Below, in pieces: positions 1 to 7,328 of a stretch of 15,463 nucleotides of DNA. This stretch comes from CAWBKV01 sp041946675 (lineage in GTDB: Archaea > Halobacteriota > Methanosarcinia > Methanotrichales > Methanotrichaceae). Location: contig JBHGAU010000061.1 in the NCBI GenBank assembly GCA_041946675.1, positions 1 through 15,463 on the forward strand, written 5' to 3'. Below the pieces are notes generated by a model that was given only the letters and a program-made list of their open reading frames with translations, did not search any database and was not told where the DNA came from. Position 1 is the first letter of the stretch. Every line of letters begins with the position of its first letter. The position numbers were made by a program, and so were the translations under genes.

Positions 1-635
1 GCACACGCTCCATTGATGCAGGTTTGGCCGCCGGTACAAACATTACCGCAGGCACCGCAGTTATTGTTATCAGCCAGAACACTTATGCAGGCACCATTGC
101 ACAATGCGTAGCCTGCCTGAGGATTAATCGCGTCGGAACAAACTCCAGTTTCACGATCGCAGTATCCTGCATCATGGCACTTATCCTGGGCTGTACATAC
201 TACCGGATAGGTTCCTGTACATACTCCATTCTGGCAAATGTCAACCTGAGTGCAGGCATCAACATCGTTGCATGGTGCAGTATTATTCTCGCGTATGCAG
301 CCGGTTGTTTGATTGCACGAATCATCAGTACAGGGATTTCCATCATCACAACTTATGGGATCGTGGACACAATTCCCATTGATAACTTTATCCATTGTGC
401 AGACATTTTTGTCATCACAGCTTTTACATTGCCCTTCCTGGCATACCTCATTTATTCCGCAGATCTTACCGCATCCGCCACAGTTGTTTATATCCGAGTT
501 CAGATCGACACACTTATCGATACAGAAATTTTGGCCGCTGGGACACGCCTGAGGTGGCTGTGCTCCAGATACACCTATATTTCCGAAAAAAAGCAAGAGC
601 AAGGATAGGCATATTACCCATCGAATAGCAGACAT
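1..635 (-). CDS. Cysteine-rich secreted protein, 3' end outside window
   Basis: This minus-strand frame is open from an ATG at 635 to the window edge (211 codons seen, no stop), so the protein is C-terminally incomplete here. An AGGGAGGGAG ribosome binding site lies just upstream. Residues 1-25 form a signal peptide (basic n-region with R5, hydrophobic core, GVSGA end). The mature part holds 30 cysteines in about 186 residues. Two segments, around residues 50-70 and 190-211, share the pattern NCGxCGxxC followed by two more Cys, as in Stig1-like repeats. Residues 96-113 (CDDGNPCTDDSC) resemble the short repeats of Dictyostelium-type extracellular matrix proteins. The spacing suggests a disulfide-rich extracellular or cell-wall protein, possibly long and repetitive; binding partners are unknown. 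The even Cys spacing, signal peptide and good RBS make the coding call firm, and a plus-strand frame over the same bases is its antisense shadow. The function is not recognised. Confidence 0.88.
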   Translation of the reverse strand, partial: MSAIRWVICLSLLLLFFGNIGVSGAQPPQACPSGQNFCIDKCVDLNSDINNCGGCGKICGINEVCQEGQCKSCDDKNVCTMDKVINGNCVHDPISCDDGNPCTDDSCNQTTGCIRENNTAPCNDVDACTQVDICQNGVCTGTYPVVCTAQDKCHDAGYCDRETGVCSDAINPQAGYALCNGACISVLADNNNCGACGNVCTGGQTCINGAC

Positions 636-686
636 CTTCTCCCTCCCTAAATTCCTAATCCATTGGATCGGTGATAACAATTACCA

Positions 687-695
687 TATTAAAAG
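687..695 (-). promoter_or_regulatory. Candidate TATA box for the cysteine-rich protein gene
   Basis: On the minus strand the sequence TTTTAATAT lies about 55 bases upstream of the ATG at 635. A start of transcription about 26 bases downstream would give a leader of roughly 30 bases that includes the AGGGAGGGAG ribosome binding site. This is a match by eye only. Confidence 0.4.
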
Positions 696-1046
696 GTATC
701 GATAGAAATTATGACAGGCTGTGGATATATGCCCCTTCCGATCTCAGCAAAAAGATATGGCCATTATTTAGACATTTGGCTTATCCGACATATAGATTAA
801 CTTTTACTTCAGGAAAACTGTATAAACACCTTTTTTCCGACCAAAATACCATTATTTTCATGATTTTGCCCTATCGCTTAAGATTTCTCAGCCATATTAA
901 AGAAAACTTCAATTCCAGATCTTATCAGCTTAAAATCCCCCGAATCAGAAGCTAATTTTATAAAATGGCAGATAGCCGCGATAAATATTCATAATTTATA
1001 TTTATATCCAGTAATTATTTATAACAAGATATCGAAATCAGAAGCA

Positions 1047-1142
1047 TCATGACTTAGTTGGTATTTTTTCCCTATCCTTCAGATACTCCTGACATTTGAG
1101 GGCACCATATCTTGCCTCTCTCGGCTCACCCCCGGCAAAAAG
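1047..1142 (-). pseudogene. Possible remnant of a protein-coding 3' end, unidentified
   Basis: Between two in-frame stops the minus strand encodes 31 residues with a soluble-protein composition, including the segment REARYGALKCQEYLKDRE. There is no ATG, GTG or TTG in frame, and the frame is closed upstream by a TGA at 1143-1145. It could be the surviving C-terminal end of a decayed gene or a chance open stretch. No family was recognised. The main reason to note it is that its composition differs from the very AT-rich flanking DNA. Confidence 0.25.
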
Positions 1143-1195
1143 TCAGAACAGTCGCAATTAAAGATCAAAGCGCAGCGGTGCTTGCTAAAATAATC

Positions 1196-1894
1196 TCAGC
1201 AATCTATGCCGCTGCAGGGAGGTGTTTTCTTCTCAGATATGGGATTCTCATGGAACTTTATCAACTTTTCAGCCTCAAATTTGCCGCTGAACATTTCATG
1301 AGATTTTATATCCCTGGATAGCATCTTGTGCCATTTTGTATCTGTGCCCCAAGTCCCGTTAAATGTATTCTTTGTATTGATACCCATAGTATGCACCGGA
1401 TTGTAATAAGGCAGATGCCCGGTCCTGGATTTATTTCCAGTAGAGGTTATAAAGGCAGTTTGCTCCTTCTCTATCTCATTTACATTGAAGTTTTCCTGTA
1501 TATATGCTCCAATCGCAGATGAAAGGCCTTTTTCGCCGACTAGAGGCACCGATCCTGAGTAGGCCAGCTTGAGGTTCTCGAATAAGTTGAGGCTCGATTC
1601 GTTGGTATCATTTAGCGCATCGACTTTTCTTAAAAGCTTCTCGGCATTCTGGGAATACTCGCTGACCTGATCGATCTCAATATCGCCGTTTCCGGCCAGG
1701 GAGCTATGATATCCAAGGGATATCTCAGAATCATCGATCGATGTGCTGATATCTGTAATGCCCTTGCCAGCTATCTTTTGCACATCGCAGAATTGTCCAT
1801 ATTGCAGCGGCACCCCAATCGGTGATTTTGCAGCTCCTCCATCAAGGATCGCAAAAATGGAAATAATCAGCATCGCTACCAATAATCCCCTCAT
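1196..1894 (-). CDS. Secreted protein of unknown function, ends in CSGIDC
   Basis: This 232-residue protein starts at an ATG preceded by a strong purine-rich ribosome binding site (GGAAGGGGG, about 9 bases upstream). Residues 1-22 form a signal peptide (R2, a long hydrophobic core, then GGAA). The mature chain is hydrophilic, with no further membrane segment and no repeat. It has only three cysteines: C36 near the mature N-terminus, and C227 and C232 in the C-terminal CSGIDC. The middle (about 75-110) is predicted helical and charged, and the region 170-215 is rich in Trp, His and Lys (TFNGTWGTDTKWHK). No catalytic motif was recognised. It sits among other exported proteins, which suggests a cell-surface or pseudoperiplasmic role. 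It has its own promoter candidate and is not in an operon with the gene at 2026-3489. It may belong to a lineage-restricted family of methanogens, but this is a guess from general impression. Confidence 0.85.
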   Translation of the reverse strand: MRGLLVAMLIISIFAILDGGAAKSPIGVPLQYGQFCDVQKIAGKGITDISTSIDDSEISLGYHSSLAGNGDIEIDQVSEYSQNAEKLLRKVDALNDTNESSLNLFENLKLAYSGSVPLVGEKGLSSAIGAYIQENFNVNEIEKEQTAFITSTGNKSRTGHLPYYNPVHTMGINTKNTFNGTWGTDTKWHKMLSRDIKSHEMFSGKFEAEKLIKFHENPISEKKTPPCSGIDC

Positions 1895-1959
1895 ATTGTT
1901 GCTACCCCCTTCCTAATATATGCTATTCTACAATTCTTTTGAAGATATTCCTCCTAGCA

Positions 1960-1974
1960 CTATTTTAACTTTCC
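1960..1974 (-). promoter_or_regulatory. BRE/TATA-like promoter for the 232-residue protein
   Basis: On the minus strand the sequence GGAAAGTTAAAATAG combines a purine-rich BRE-like part with a TATA-like part. It lies 66-80 bases upstream of the ATG at 1894, implying a leader of about 45 bases that includes the ribosome binding site. The same GGAAAG plus TTTA-type pattern recurs before other genes in this window. Confidence 0.4.
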
Positions 1975-2025
1975 GCATAGTTAATAATGTTATACAATAA
2001 ATATTAATAATATTGGTTTATGAGC

Positions 2026-3489
2026 TCATTTGATCATCACTTTGCCTATGGTACCAATCAAGAGGGCAAAGAGGGTCCAGGACAATGCTCTTAAAAATAC
2101 CGGTATATATCTATATTTTCCCGATGGCTTAAGATCGGGCAAAGGAATTGTAAAGAAGATTGCCAGGCAATAATATAGCGAATCATAAAAGGATGTTTTC
2201 TTATCCATATTTGATGGAATTCTTAGGCCATTCCTCCAAAATAAGATGGATGAACATAAGATTACAAGGAATAAGGAGCATATTATTGGGCGGTCTGGCC
2301 TGACACCATATCCGCAGGTTATATCGGCAAGCACATCATAAACCTTCGACCAGCTCCAGCTCTTCAAATCCTGGCTGAGTTGCCTGTACTGGTAATAACA
2401 ATCATCGGCCTCGCTCAGGCCGAGATCTTTATAGTTCTTTACTAGAGAAAGATATGCAGAGCTATCGTAACTCAGAAGATGCTTGATCATATCCCATTTT
2501 ACCATAAATCTGTTGATGTCCGCTTTGGCCAAGAATAGATGTGATCCTGAATTGAATGTGGCATTATCGAGCACCATCGTGCTGATCTTTGTGCTGTTCA
2601 TGCAAAGGTCTTTATCGAATTGTGCTCCAGATAAGTCAGATGGACCCATGAACTGAACGCTATCTAATATAGCATTCCTTCGGAAATGCGCATTGTTAAA
2701 GAAGGAAGGCCCATCAAATCTGGCGCTAGTAAAATCTACGGTACTGTTGAAGAAAATGTTCCGAAATCTTGAATCTTGAATGAACTGGCTTTTATCAAAT
2801 CTAGCTGGCCCAAGGAACGTCACATTATTAAAATTAGATCCTGAGGCAAATTCGACTCCACGAAAATTGGCATCTTTGAGATATTTTGCGTTTATACAGC
2901 TGAAAAATGTATTGAATTGAGAATTGGCAAACTCGGCGCTTTCAACGAATTTGGCAGATTCAAAATTGGCATAAGCTCCATTAAATAAAGTGAGAATAAA
3001 AACAGCATTTCCTCCAAATGTAGAATCATAAAAGCTTCCAAATTTTTCGAACTCAGATGCTGAGAAATCAGCCTTTTTATCGAAGGTGTTATAATCAAAG
3101 GTTGCACCTTTCAGGAACCTAGACTGGCTGAAGTTTGCATCTCCATAGAATTGGCTCTCGCTGAAGTCAACATTTCCTTTGAACTCAGAATTAAAAAATG
3201 TAGCATTTTTACGGAAGGAAGTATTTGTAAAATAAACATCCCCGTTGAAGGATGCGTTAGAAGCTGATATATTTCCCTCTATTATCGAATTTATGATTTT
3301 TATTGAGTTATATTCAGGTCGATCCAGTTCAAGATCTCCTATCACCTTGATATGGTTATAAGTTATCGCATTGCTATCCGCACTTGCTTTTATACCATTT
3401 GCTGGGATTTCAATCAACGTAGGAGCTGATGCTATCGATATACTATTTCCAGATGCACTAACTATTGCCATGATCATTAGTGCTGCCAC
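2026..3489 (-). CDS. Exported pentapeptide-repeat protein with C-terminal channel-like domain
   Basis: The longest frame from a conventional start (GTG at 3489) gives 487 residues. The N-terminus is a signal-peptide-like hydrophobic stretch (about 1-22, ending IASA). Residues about 60-300 are degenerate pentapeptide repeats, with Phe every five residues in patterns such as ANFSQSRF and ADFSASEF, which in known proteins fold as a right-handed quadrilateral beta-helix. Residues about 310-395 form a linker. The C-terminus has one helix (about 401-418), a pore-helix-like stretch with TIPLPD at 447-452, and a last helix (about 461-482). This order resembles the two-helix ion-channel domain, with TIPLPD where potassium channels have TVGYGD. 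The protein is therefore probably anchored by the C-terminal domain with the beta-helix outside the membrane. Ion conduction is unproven and the filter is not canonical. The true start may be an ATT at 3513, which would add a basic n-region (see the RBS entry). Confidence 0.85.
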   Translation of the reverse strand: MAALMIMAIVSASGNSISIASAPTLIEIPANGIKASADSNAITYNHIKVIGDLELDRPEYNSIKIINSIIEGNISASNASFNGDVYFTNTSFRKNATFFNSEFKGNVDFSESQFYGDANFSQSRFLKGATFDYNTFDKKADFSASEFEKFGSFYDSTFGGNAVFILTLFNGAYANFESAKFVESAEFANSQFNTFFSCINAKYLKDANFRGVEFASGSNFNNVTFLGPARFDKSQFIQDSRFRNIFFNSTVDFTSARFDGPSFFNNAHFRRNAILDSVQFMGPSDLSGAQFDKDLCMNSTKISTMVLDNATFNSGSHLFLAKADINRFMVKWDMIKHLLSYDSSAYLSLVKNYKDLGLSEADDCYYQYRQLSQDLKSWSWSKVYDVLADITCGYGVRPDRPIICSLFLVILCSSILFWRNGLRIPSNMDKKTSFYDSLYYCLAIFFTIPLPDLKPSGKYRYIPVFLRALSWTLFALLIGTIGKVMIK

Positions 3490-3518
3490 TAGCGCTTGCC
3501 AAATTCTCGAAATAATAT

Positions 3519-3524
3519 CTCCCC
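3519..3524 (-). promoter_or_regulatory. Ribosome binding site GGGGAG pointing to an ATT start at 3513
   Basis: The minus strand reads GGGGAG five bases before an ATT codon at 3513-3511. That codon is in frame with the pentapeptide-repeat protein, with no stop between. Starting there adds ISRIWQAL-like residues with an Arg before the hydrophobic core, completing a normal signal peptide. The GTG at 3489 lies 29 bases from this site and has no better ribosome binding site of its own. An upstream in-frame TAA at 3526-3528 limits the choice. Confidence 0.45.
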
Positions 3525-3586
3525 ATTAGATAAGGTAAGATCGATTTCTGTTAATAATAGAACTACACGGAGTTAATTTTTTAAAA

Positions 3587-3600
3587 GAAAATAAACTTCA
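3587..3600 (-). promoter_or_regulatory. Candidate promoter for the pentapeptide-repeat protein
   Basis: On the minus strand TGAAGTTTATTTTC resembles the AAGTTTAT-type TATA elements found before three plus-strand genes here. It would place transcription start near 3568 and give a leader of about 55 bases containing the GGGGAG site. Confidence 0.35.
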
Positions 3601-3679
3601 ACGATATTTATAGTCTTTTTAGCATGATCTCCAATATTATCCCATCTCGTCCACTATATCCAAGGCTTGTTAAGTGAGC

Positions 3680-3970
3680 TTAGTCATTGGTGCCATCACT
3701 GGTGCCCTTTGGTAGTACCCCTTTTACCTTTGCAAATGGATCAATGCTATTATTAGATGCAGTGTTATTAGCGGTCATGTTCTCAACTGTCATATTTGAG
3801 GATGCAGTAATATTTTCGGCGGCTGTTACATTAGCTGTTCCATTGGTTGCATTTATTTTAGTGGCATTATTATCCTTAGATATCGTCTGGTTCTCTGCAA
3901 AGGCAACGAATATGGAGAGTGTCAGAAGCACAGACACGAGCAATACTCCAATCTCTATGGACCTTCTCAT
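3680..3970 (-). CDS. Small secreted Asn/Thr-rich protein with ten N-glycosylation sequons
   Basis: This 96-residue protein begins with a clear signal peptide (MRRS n-region, hydrophobic core to residue 25, FVAFA cleavage-like end). Residues 27-75 are almost wholly Asn, Thr, Ala, Ser and small residues, and contain ten N-X-S/T sequons at N27, N35, N40, N43, N47, N53, N59, N64, N68 and N73. There are no cysteines and no second membrane segment, and the C-terminus (about 77-96) is short and hydrophilic. Archaea glycosylate such sequons on exported proteins through the AglB oligosaccharyltransferase, so the likely product is a heavily glycosylated, mucin-like extracellular peptide. A GGGGGAT ribosome binding site lies 4 bases before the ATG. 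A plus-strand frame at 3687-3989 is the antisense shadow. No family is recognised; the low-complexity core makes homology hard to judge. Confidence 0.78.
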   Translation of the reverse strand: MRRSIEIGVLLVSVLLTLSIFVAFAENQTISKDNNATKINATNGTANVTAAENITASSNMTVENMTANNTASNNSIDPFAKVKGVLPKGTSDGTND

Positions 3971-4012
3971 TCCTATCCCCCATCTTTAATTTCTTGCCAA
4001 TTCTCACATCTG

Positions 4013-4027
4013 AATTTAAACCTTTCC
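4013..4027 (-). promoter_or_regulatory. BRE/TATA-like promoter for the sequon-rich protein gene
   Basis: The minus strand reads GGAAAGGTTTAAATT about 43-57 bases before the ATG at 3970. A start near 3990 would give a leader of about 20 bases carrying the GGGGGAT ribosome binding site. The pattern matches the other BRE/TATA-like elements in the window. Confidence 0.45.
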
Positions 4028-4266
4028 TATAAGTGGATAATTAACAAAGGAAATTTTGATATGCCGATTTGCCCTATCTTTCCACAAATACCGCAATAGT
4101 AGATGCGAATAATGGCCATAACAGCTATTGCTAAACAGATAATCGATATAAAAATTAATAGTGATCATATAAACGTTTGTTATCAATTTTAATTTGAAAA
4201 TTTAATAATTTGTCAGATATGTTATATGAATTGACCTTAATGCGCGCATCGGATCGCTCCTAAAAA

Positions 4267-4280
4267 GGATTAAGTTTATC
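4267..4280 (+). promoter_or_regulatory. BRE/TATA-like promoter for uvrA
   Basis: GGATTAAGTTTATC lies 54-67 bases before the uvrA ATG. A start of transcription about 26 bases downstream, near 4300, would leave a leader of about 33 bases. The leader has only weak Shine-Dalgarno character (GAGAG, GAGAAG). Confidence 0.4.
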
Positions 4281-4333
4281 CGCTTTCACCTCAACCACAA
4301 GTGGGTACAAAACCAGAGAGCTAGAGAAGCAAG

Positions 4334-7225
4334 ATGAAGAACATAATAATTAAGGGCGCAAGAGAGCACAACCTGAAGAACATAGCTGTAGAACTTCCCC
4401 GTGACAAATTCATAGTCATCACCGGCGTCTCGGGCTCGGGAAAGTCGACTCTGGCCTTCGATACCATATATGCCGAAGGCCAGCGACGCTATGTAGAATC
4501 GCTATCAGCCTATGCACGTCAGTTCTTGGGGCAGATGGATAAGCCCGATGTCGATTCAATTGAAGGTCTCTCTCCGGCCATCTCTATCGAGCAGAAGACC
4601 ACATCGAAGAACCCAAGAAGCACAGTGGGCACTGTCACAGAGATCTACGATTATCTGAGGCTTCTTTTCGCCCGGATAGGTGTGCCTCACTGCCCAATCC
4701 ATGATATAAGGATAGAATCACAATCTCCTGAGAAAATTGCCGATGGCATCGTTTCCGAAGCTAAAGGAATGGTCACAATCCTGGCACCCGTCATCCGCCA
4801 GAAGAAGGGCACATATGGCCAGCTTCTCAAGGATCTGAATGCAGAGGGCTTTGCCAGAGCGCGGGTGAATGGAGAGATCCGCAGAACCGATGAGGAGATC
4901 GAGCTCGACCGATATAAAAAGCATGATATCGAGGCGGTCATCGATAGGCTGGACCCGGCTGAGGACCGCGCCAGGTTGGTAGAAGCCTGCGAGAATGCCC
5001 TCAAGAGAGCTGAAGGTCTTATCATCGTCCTGGATTCAGAAGGGAATGAGAGGCTCTACTCCTCCATTATGGCCTGCCCTGTCTGCGGCATGGCCTTCGA
5101 GGAGCTGCAGCCCAGGATGTTCTCATTCAACAGCCCATTCGGAGCATGTGATGCCTGCAACGGCCTCGGGATCAGAATGGAGTTTGATCCGGATTTGATT
5201 ATTCCCGATAAGGAACTCTGCATTGCAGATGGAGCTGTCGCTCTCTATAGAAATGCAATTGATGGCTGGCGGGGCCAGCATCTTGCTGGAGTGGCCAAGC
5301 ATTTCGGCTTTGACATCTTTACGCCCATGAAAAATCTGAACGATGACCAGTTCAACGCTTTAATGTATGGATCAAGCGAGCGCATCCAGTTCAGAATGAG
5401 CATGAAGAATGGAGATGCCTATTGGTCCCGCAGCGGCTCATGGGAGGGCCTCATTCCCCAATCCGAGAGGCTATATGGCCAGACCGAGTCTGAATACCGC
5501 CGAGAGGAGCTTGAGCGGTTCATGAAGGTCCTTCCATGCCCCAAGTGCCAGGGACGGAGGCTTAAGGAGAAGGTTCTGGCTGTGAAGATTGCCGAAAAAT
5601 CCATAGTGGATGTAACCAACCTCTCAGTCATTGATAGCATCCGGTTCTTCAATGACCTCGAATTAAAGCTCTCTCTCAAGGATAGAGAGATTGCGCGCCA
5701 GATCCTGAAGGAGATCCGTTCCCGCTTGGGTTTCATGGAGCATGTGGGCCTGGGCTATCTTACGCTTTCCAGAAATGCAGGCACCCTTTCAGGAGGAGAG
5801 GCTCAGCGCATCCGCCTTGCAACTCAGATCGGCTCAAATCTGATGGGGGTTCTCTATGTCCTGGATGAGCCATCCATTGGACTGCACCAGAGAGACAACG
5901 CCCGGCTGATTGATACTCTAAAGAAACTGAGGGATCTAGGGAACACATTGATAGTAGTAGAGCATGATGAGGAGACCATTCGCTGTGCCGATCATGTCTT
6001 GGATATCGGACCGGGAGCCGGCATCCATGGCGGCTGGGTCGTGGCTGAAGGCACACCCGGGGAGATCGAGAAGAATCCAAAATCTCTGACGGGGCAGTAC
6101 CTCTCGGGGAAAAAGAAGATAGAGGTTCCGTCTTCCCGAAGGATGAGCAGATCATTCATTTGCATCAAAGGCTGTCGGGCGAACAATCTCAAGAATATCG
6201 ATGTTAAAATTCCTATCGGGGTCCTGACTGTAGTCACAGGCGTCTCGGGATCAGGCAAATCCACTCTGATCTATGATACACTCTACAGAGCCTTAATGAA
6301 GAAGATATACAAATCCAGCGAGACTCCTGGAGAGCACGACGCCCTTTCGTTTGATTCTGTTATAGACAAGGTCATAGTAATCGACCAGAGCCCCATCGGA
6401 AGAACTCCACGCTCCAATCCGGCAACATATACCAAGGTTTTTGATCCCATCAGGAAGGCTTTTGCGGAGACTAAAGAGGCAAAGATCAGAGGCTACAAAG
6501 AGGGACGTTTCTCCTTCAATGTCAGAGGAGGCCGCTGTGAGGCATGCCAGGGCGACGGCCTGATTAAGATTGAGATGAACTTCCTGCCGGATGTCTACAT
6601 CGAGTGCGAGGAGTGCAAAGGGACGCGCTACAACCGGGAGACGCTGGAGGTCAAGTACAAAGGCAGGTCCATTGCCGAAGTGCTGGATATGACCGTTGAG
6701 GAGGCGAGGGATCACTTCCAGAATATCCCTGCAATCAGAAATAAGCTGGAGACTCTGGCCCGTGTTGGTCTTGGATACATCAAGCTGGGGCAGAGCTCCA
6801 CAACGCTCTCAGGAGGCGAGGCCCAGAGGATCAAGCTTACAAGGGAGCTATCCAAGAAGGCTACAGGCAGGACAATTTACCTGCTGGATGAGCCCACCAC
6901 CGGCCTGCACTTCGATGATGTCAAGAAGCTGATCTCAGTTCTGAACGATCTGGTGGATAAGGGCAATACGGTTGTAGTGATTGAGCATAACCTGGACATA
7001 ATCAAATCCGCTGATCATATCATCGATTTAGGGCCGGAAGGCGGAGATGCTGGCGGCAGGATAGTGGCTGCCGGAACGCCGGAAGAGGTGGCCAGAGTCG
7101 AGGAAAGCCATACAGGCAGGTTCTTGAGAGATAGACTTTCCAAGAAGAGCAGAAGCAAAGCTTCAGTTGCCGGAAAAGAGATTATTCAAGCGGTCTCTAA
7201 TGTCAAAGCGATTCAGAACATTTAG
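4334..7225 (+). CDS. uvrA: UvrABC excinuclease subunit A
   Basis: This 963-residue protein is a complete UvrA, the DNA-damage recognition ATPase of nucleotide excision repair that loads UvrB at lesions. It has two ABC ATPase modules. Module 1 has Walker A GVSGSGKST at 31-39, zinc-finger cysteines C248/C251 and C272/C275, the signature LSGGEAQRI from 485, and Walker B ending LDEPSIGL. Module 2 has Walker A GVSGSGKST at 636-644, a zinc module C735/C738 and C758/C761, the signature from 825, and Walker B ending LDEPTTGL. The usual family length is about 940, so the last 25-30 residues (basic, Ser/Lys-rich) are a non-conserved tail. Archaeal UvrABC systems are generally regarded as acquired from bacteria. 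uvrB and uvrC are not adjacent, so they must be elsewhere if the pathway works. The ATG start matches the family N-terminus. The gene converges on the permease at 7329. Confidence 0.98.
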   Translation: MKNIIIKGAREHNLKNIAVELPRDKFIVITGVSGSGKSTLAFDTIYAEGQRRYVESLSAYARQFLGQMDKPDVDSIEGLSPAISIEQKTTSKNPRSTVGTVTEIYDYLRLLFARIGVPHCPIHDIRIESQSPEKIADGIVSEAKGMVTILAPVIRQKKGTYGQLLKDLNAEGFARARVNGEIRRTDEEIELDRYKKHDIEAVIDRLDPAEDRARLVEACENALKRAEGLIIVLDSEGNERLYSSIMACPVCGMAFEELQPRMFSFNSPFGACDACNGLGIRMEFDPDLIIPDKELCIADGAVALYRNAIDGWRGQHLAGVAKHFGFDIFTPMKNLNDDQFNALMYGSSERIQFRMSMKNGDAYWSRSGSWEGLIPQSERLYGQTESEYRREELERFMKVLPCPKCQGRRLKEKVLAVKIAEKSIVDVTNLSVIDSIRFFNDLELKLSLKDREIARQILKEIRSRLGFMEHVGLGYLTLSRNAGTLSGGEAQRIRLATQIGSNLMGVLYVLDEPSIGLHQRDNARLIDTLKKLRDLGNTLIVVEHDEETIRCADHVLDIGPGAGIHGGWVVAEGTPGEIEKNPKSLTGQYLSGKKKIEVPSSRRMSRSFICIKGCRANNLKNIDVKIPIGVLTVVTGVSGSGKSTLIYDTLYRALMKKIYKSSETPGEHDALSFDSVIDKVIVIDQSPIGRTPRSNPATYTKVFDPIRKAFAETKEAKIRGYKEGRFSFNVRGGRCEACQGDGLIKIEMNFLPDVYIECEECKGTRYNRETLEVKYKGRSIAEVLDMTVEEARDHFQNIPAIRNKLETLARVGLGYIKLGQSSTTLSGGEAQRIKLTRELSKKATGRTIYLLDEPTTGLHFDDVKKLISVLNDLVDKGNTVVVIEHNLDIIKSADHIIDLGPEGGDAGGRIVAAGTPEEVARVEESHTGRFLRDRLSKKSRSKASVAGKEIIQAVSNVKAIQNI

Positions 7226-7328
7226 CCCTGTCAGGGGCAAGTTGCCCAGGATAAAGTCGCTTTAAGATAAAATCATTAGGATGTGCTCGGATGCACGGGC
7301 TTTATGCAGGCGTATCAAGATCAGAGCA

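Larger units (their letters stand above)
636..1195. other. 560-base intergenic region, AT-rich, with possible gene remnants
   Basis: The left end holds the ribosome binding site and TATA-like box of the cysteine-rich protein gene. From about 720 to 1040 the DNA is strongly AT-rich and no gene with a credible start and ribosome binding site was found on either strand. A plus-strand frame at 671-955 has no recognisable features and starts inside the promoter of the divergent gene, so it is not called. The stretch 1047-1142 on the minus strand reads like coding sequence but lacks a start; it is listed separately. No RNA gene was recognised. Confidence 0.6.
3971..4333. other. 363-base divergent intergenic region between the sequon-rich gene and uvrA
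   Basis: It carries a promoter candidate at each end, reading outward. The middle (about 4030-4260) is AT-rich. A 30-residue minus-strand frame at 4027-4119 contains a CGICG motif, but it has no ribosome binding site and covers most of the divergent gene's upstream region, so it is not called. No hairpin terminator or RNA gene was seen. Confidence 0.6.

Noticed and set aside
24..608. Long plus-strand frame of 194 residues
   Set aside because: It is antisense to the cysteine-rich protein, which has a signal peptide, regular Cys spacing and a strong ribosome binding site. The regular Cys/Asn codons of that gene keep the opposite strand open.
313..628. Two short plus-strand frames inside the same region
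   Set aside because: They overlap the real minus-strand gene and show no features of their own.
671..955. Plus-strand frame of 94 residues in the intergenic region
   Set aside because: It has no ribosome binding site or recognisable motif, has AT-driven composition, and overlaps the promoter of the divergent gene.
3687..3989. Plus-strand frame of 100 residues
   Set aside because: It is antisense to the sequon-rich gene, which has a better start, ribosome binding site and signal peptide.
4027..4119. Minus-strand frame of 30 residues with a CGICG motif
   Set aside because: It is suggestive of a zinc knuckle, but there is no ribosome binding site and it covers the upstream region of a convincingly placed gene.
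7226..7328. Hairpin CCCTGTCAGGG and AAAGTCGCTTT as terminators between uvrA and the permease
   Set aside because: Stems are only about four base pairs and no T-run follows, so neither is a convincing terminator.
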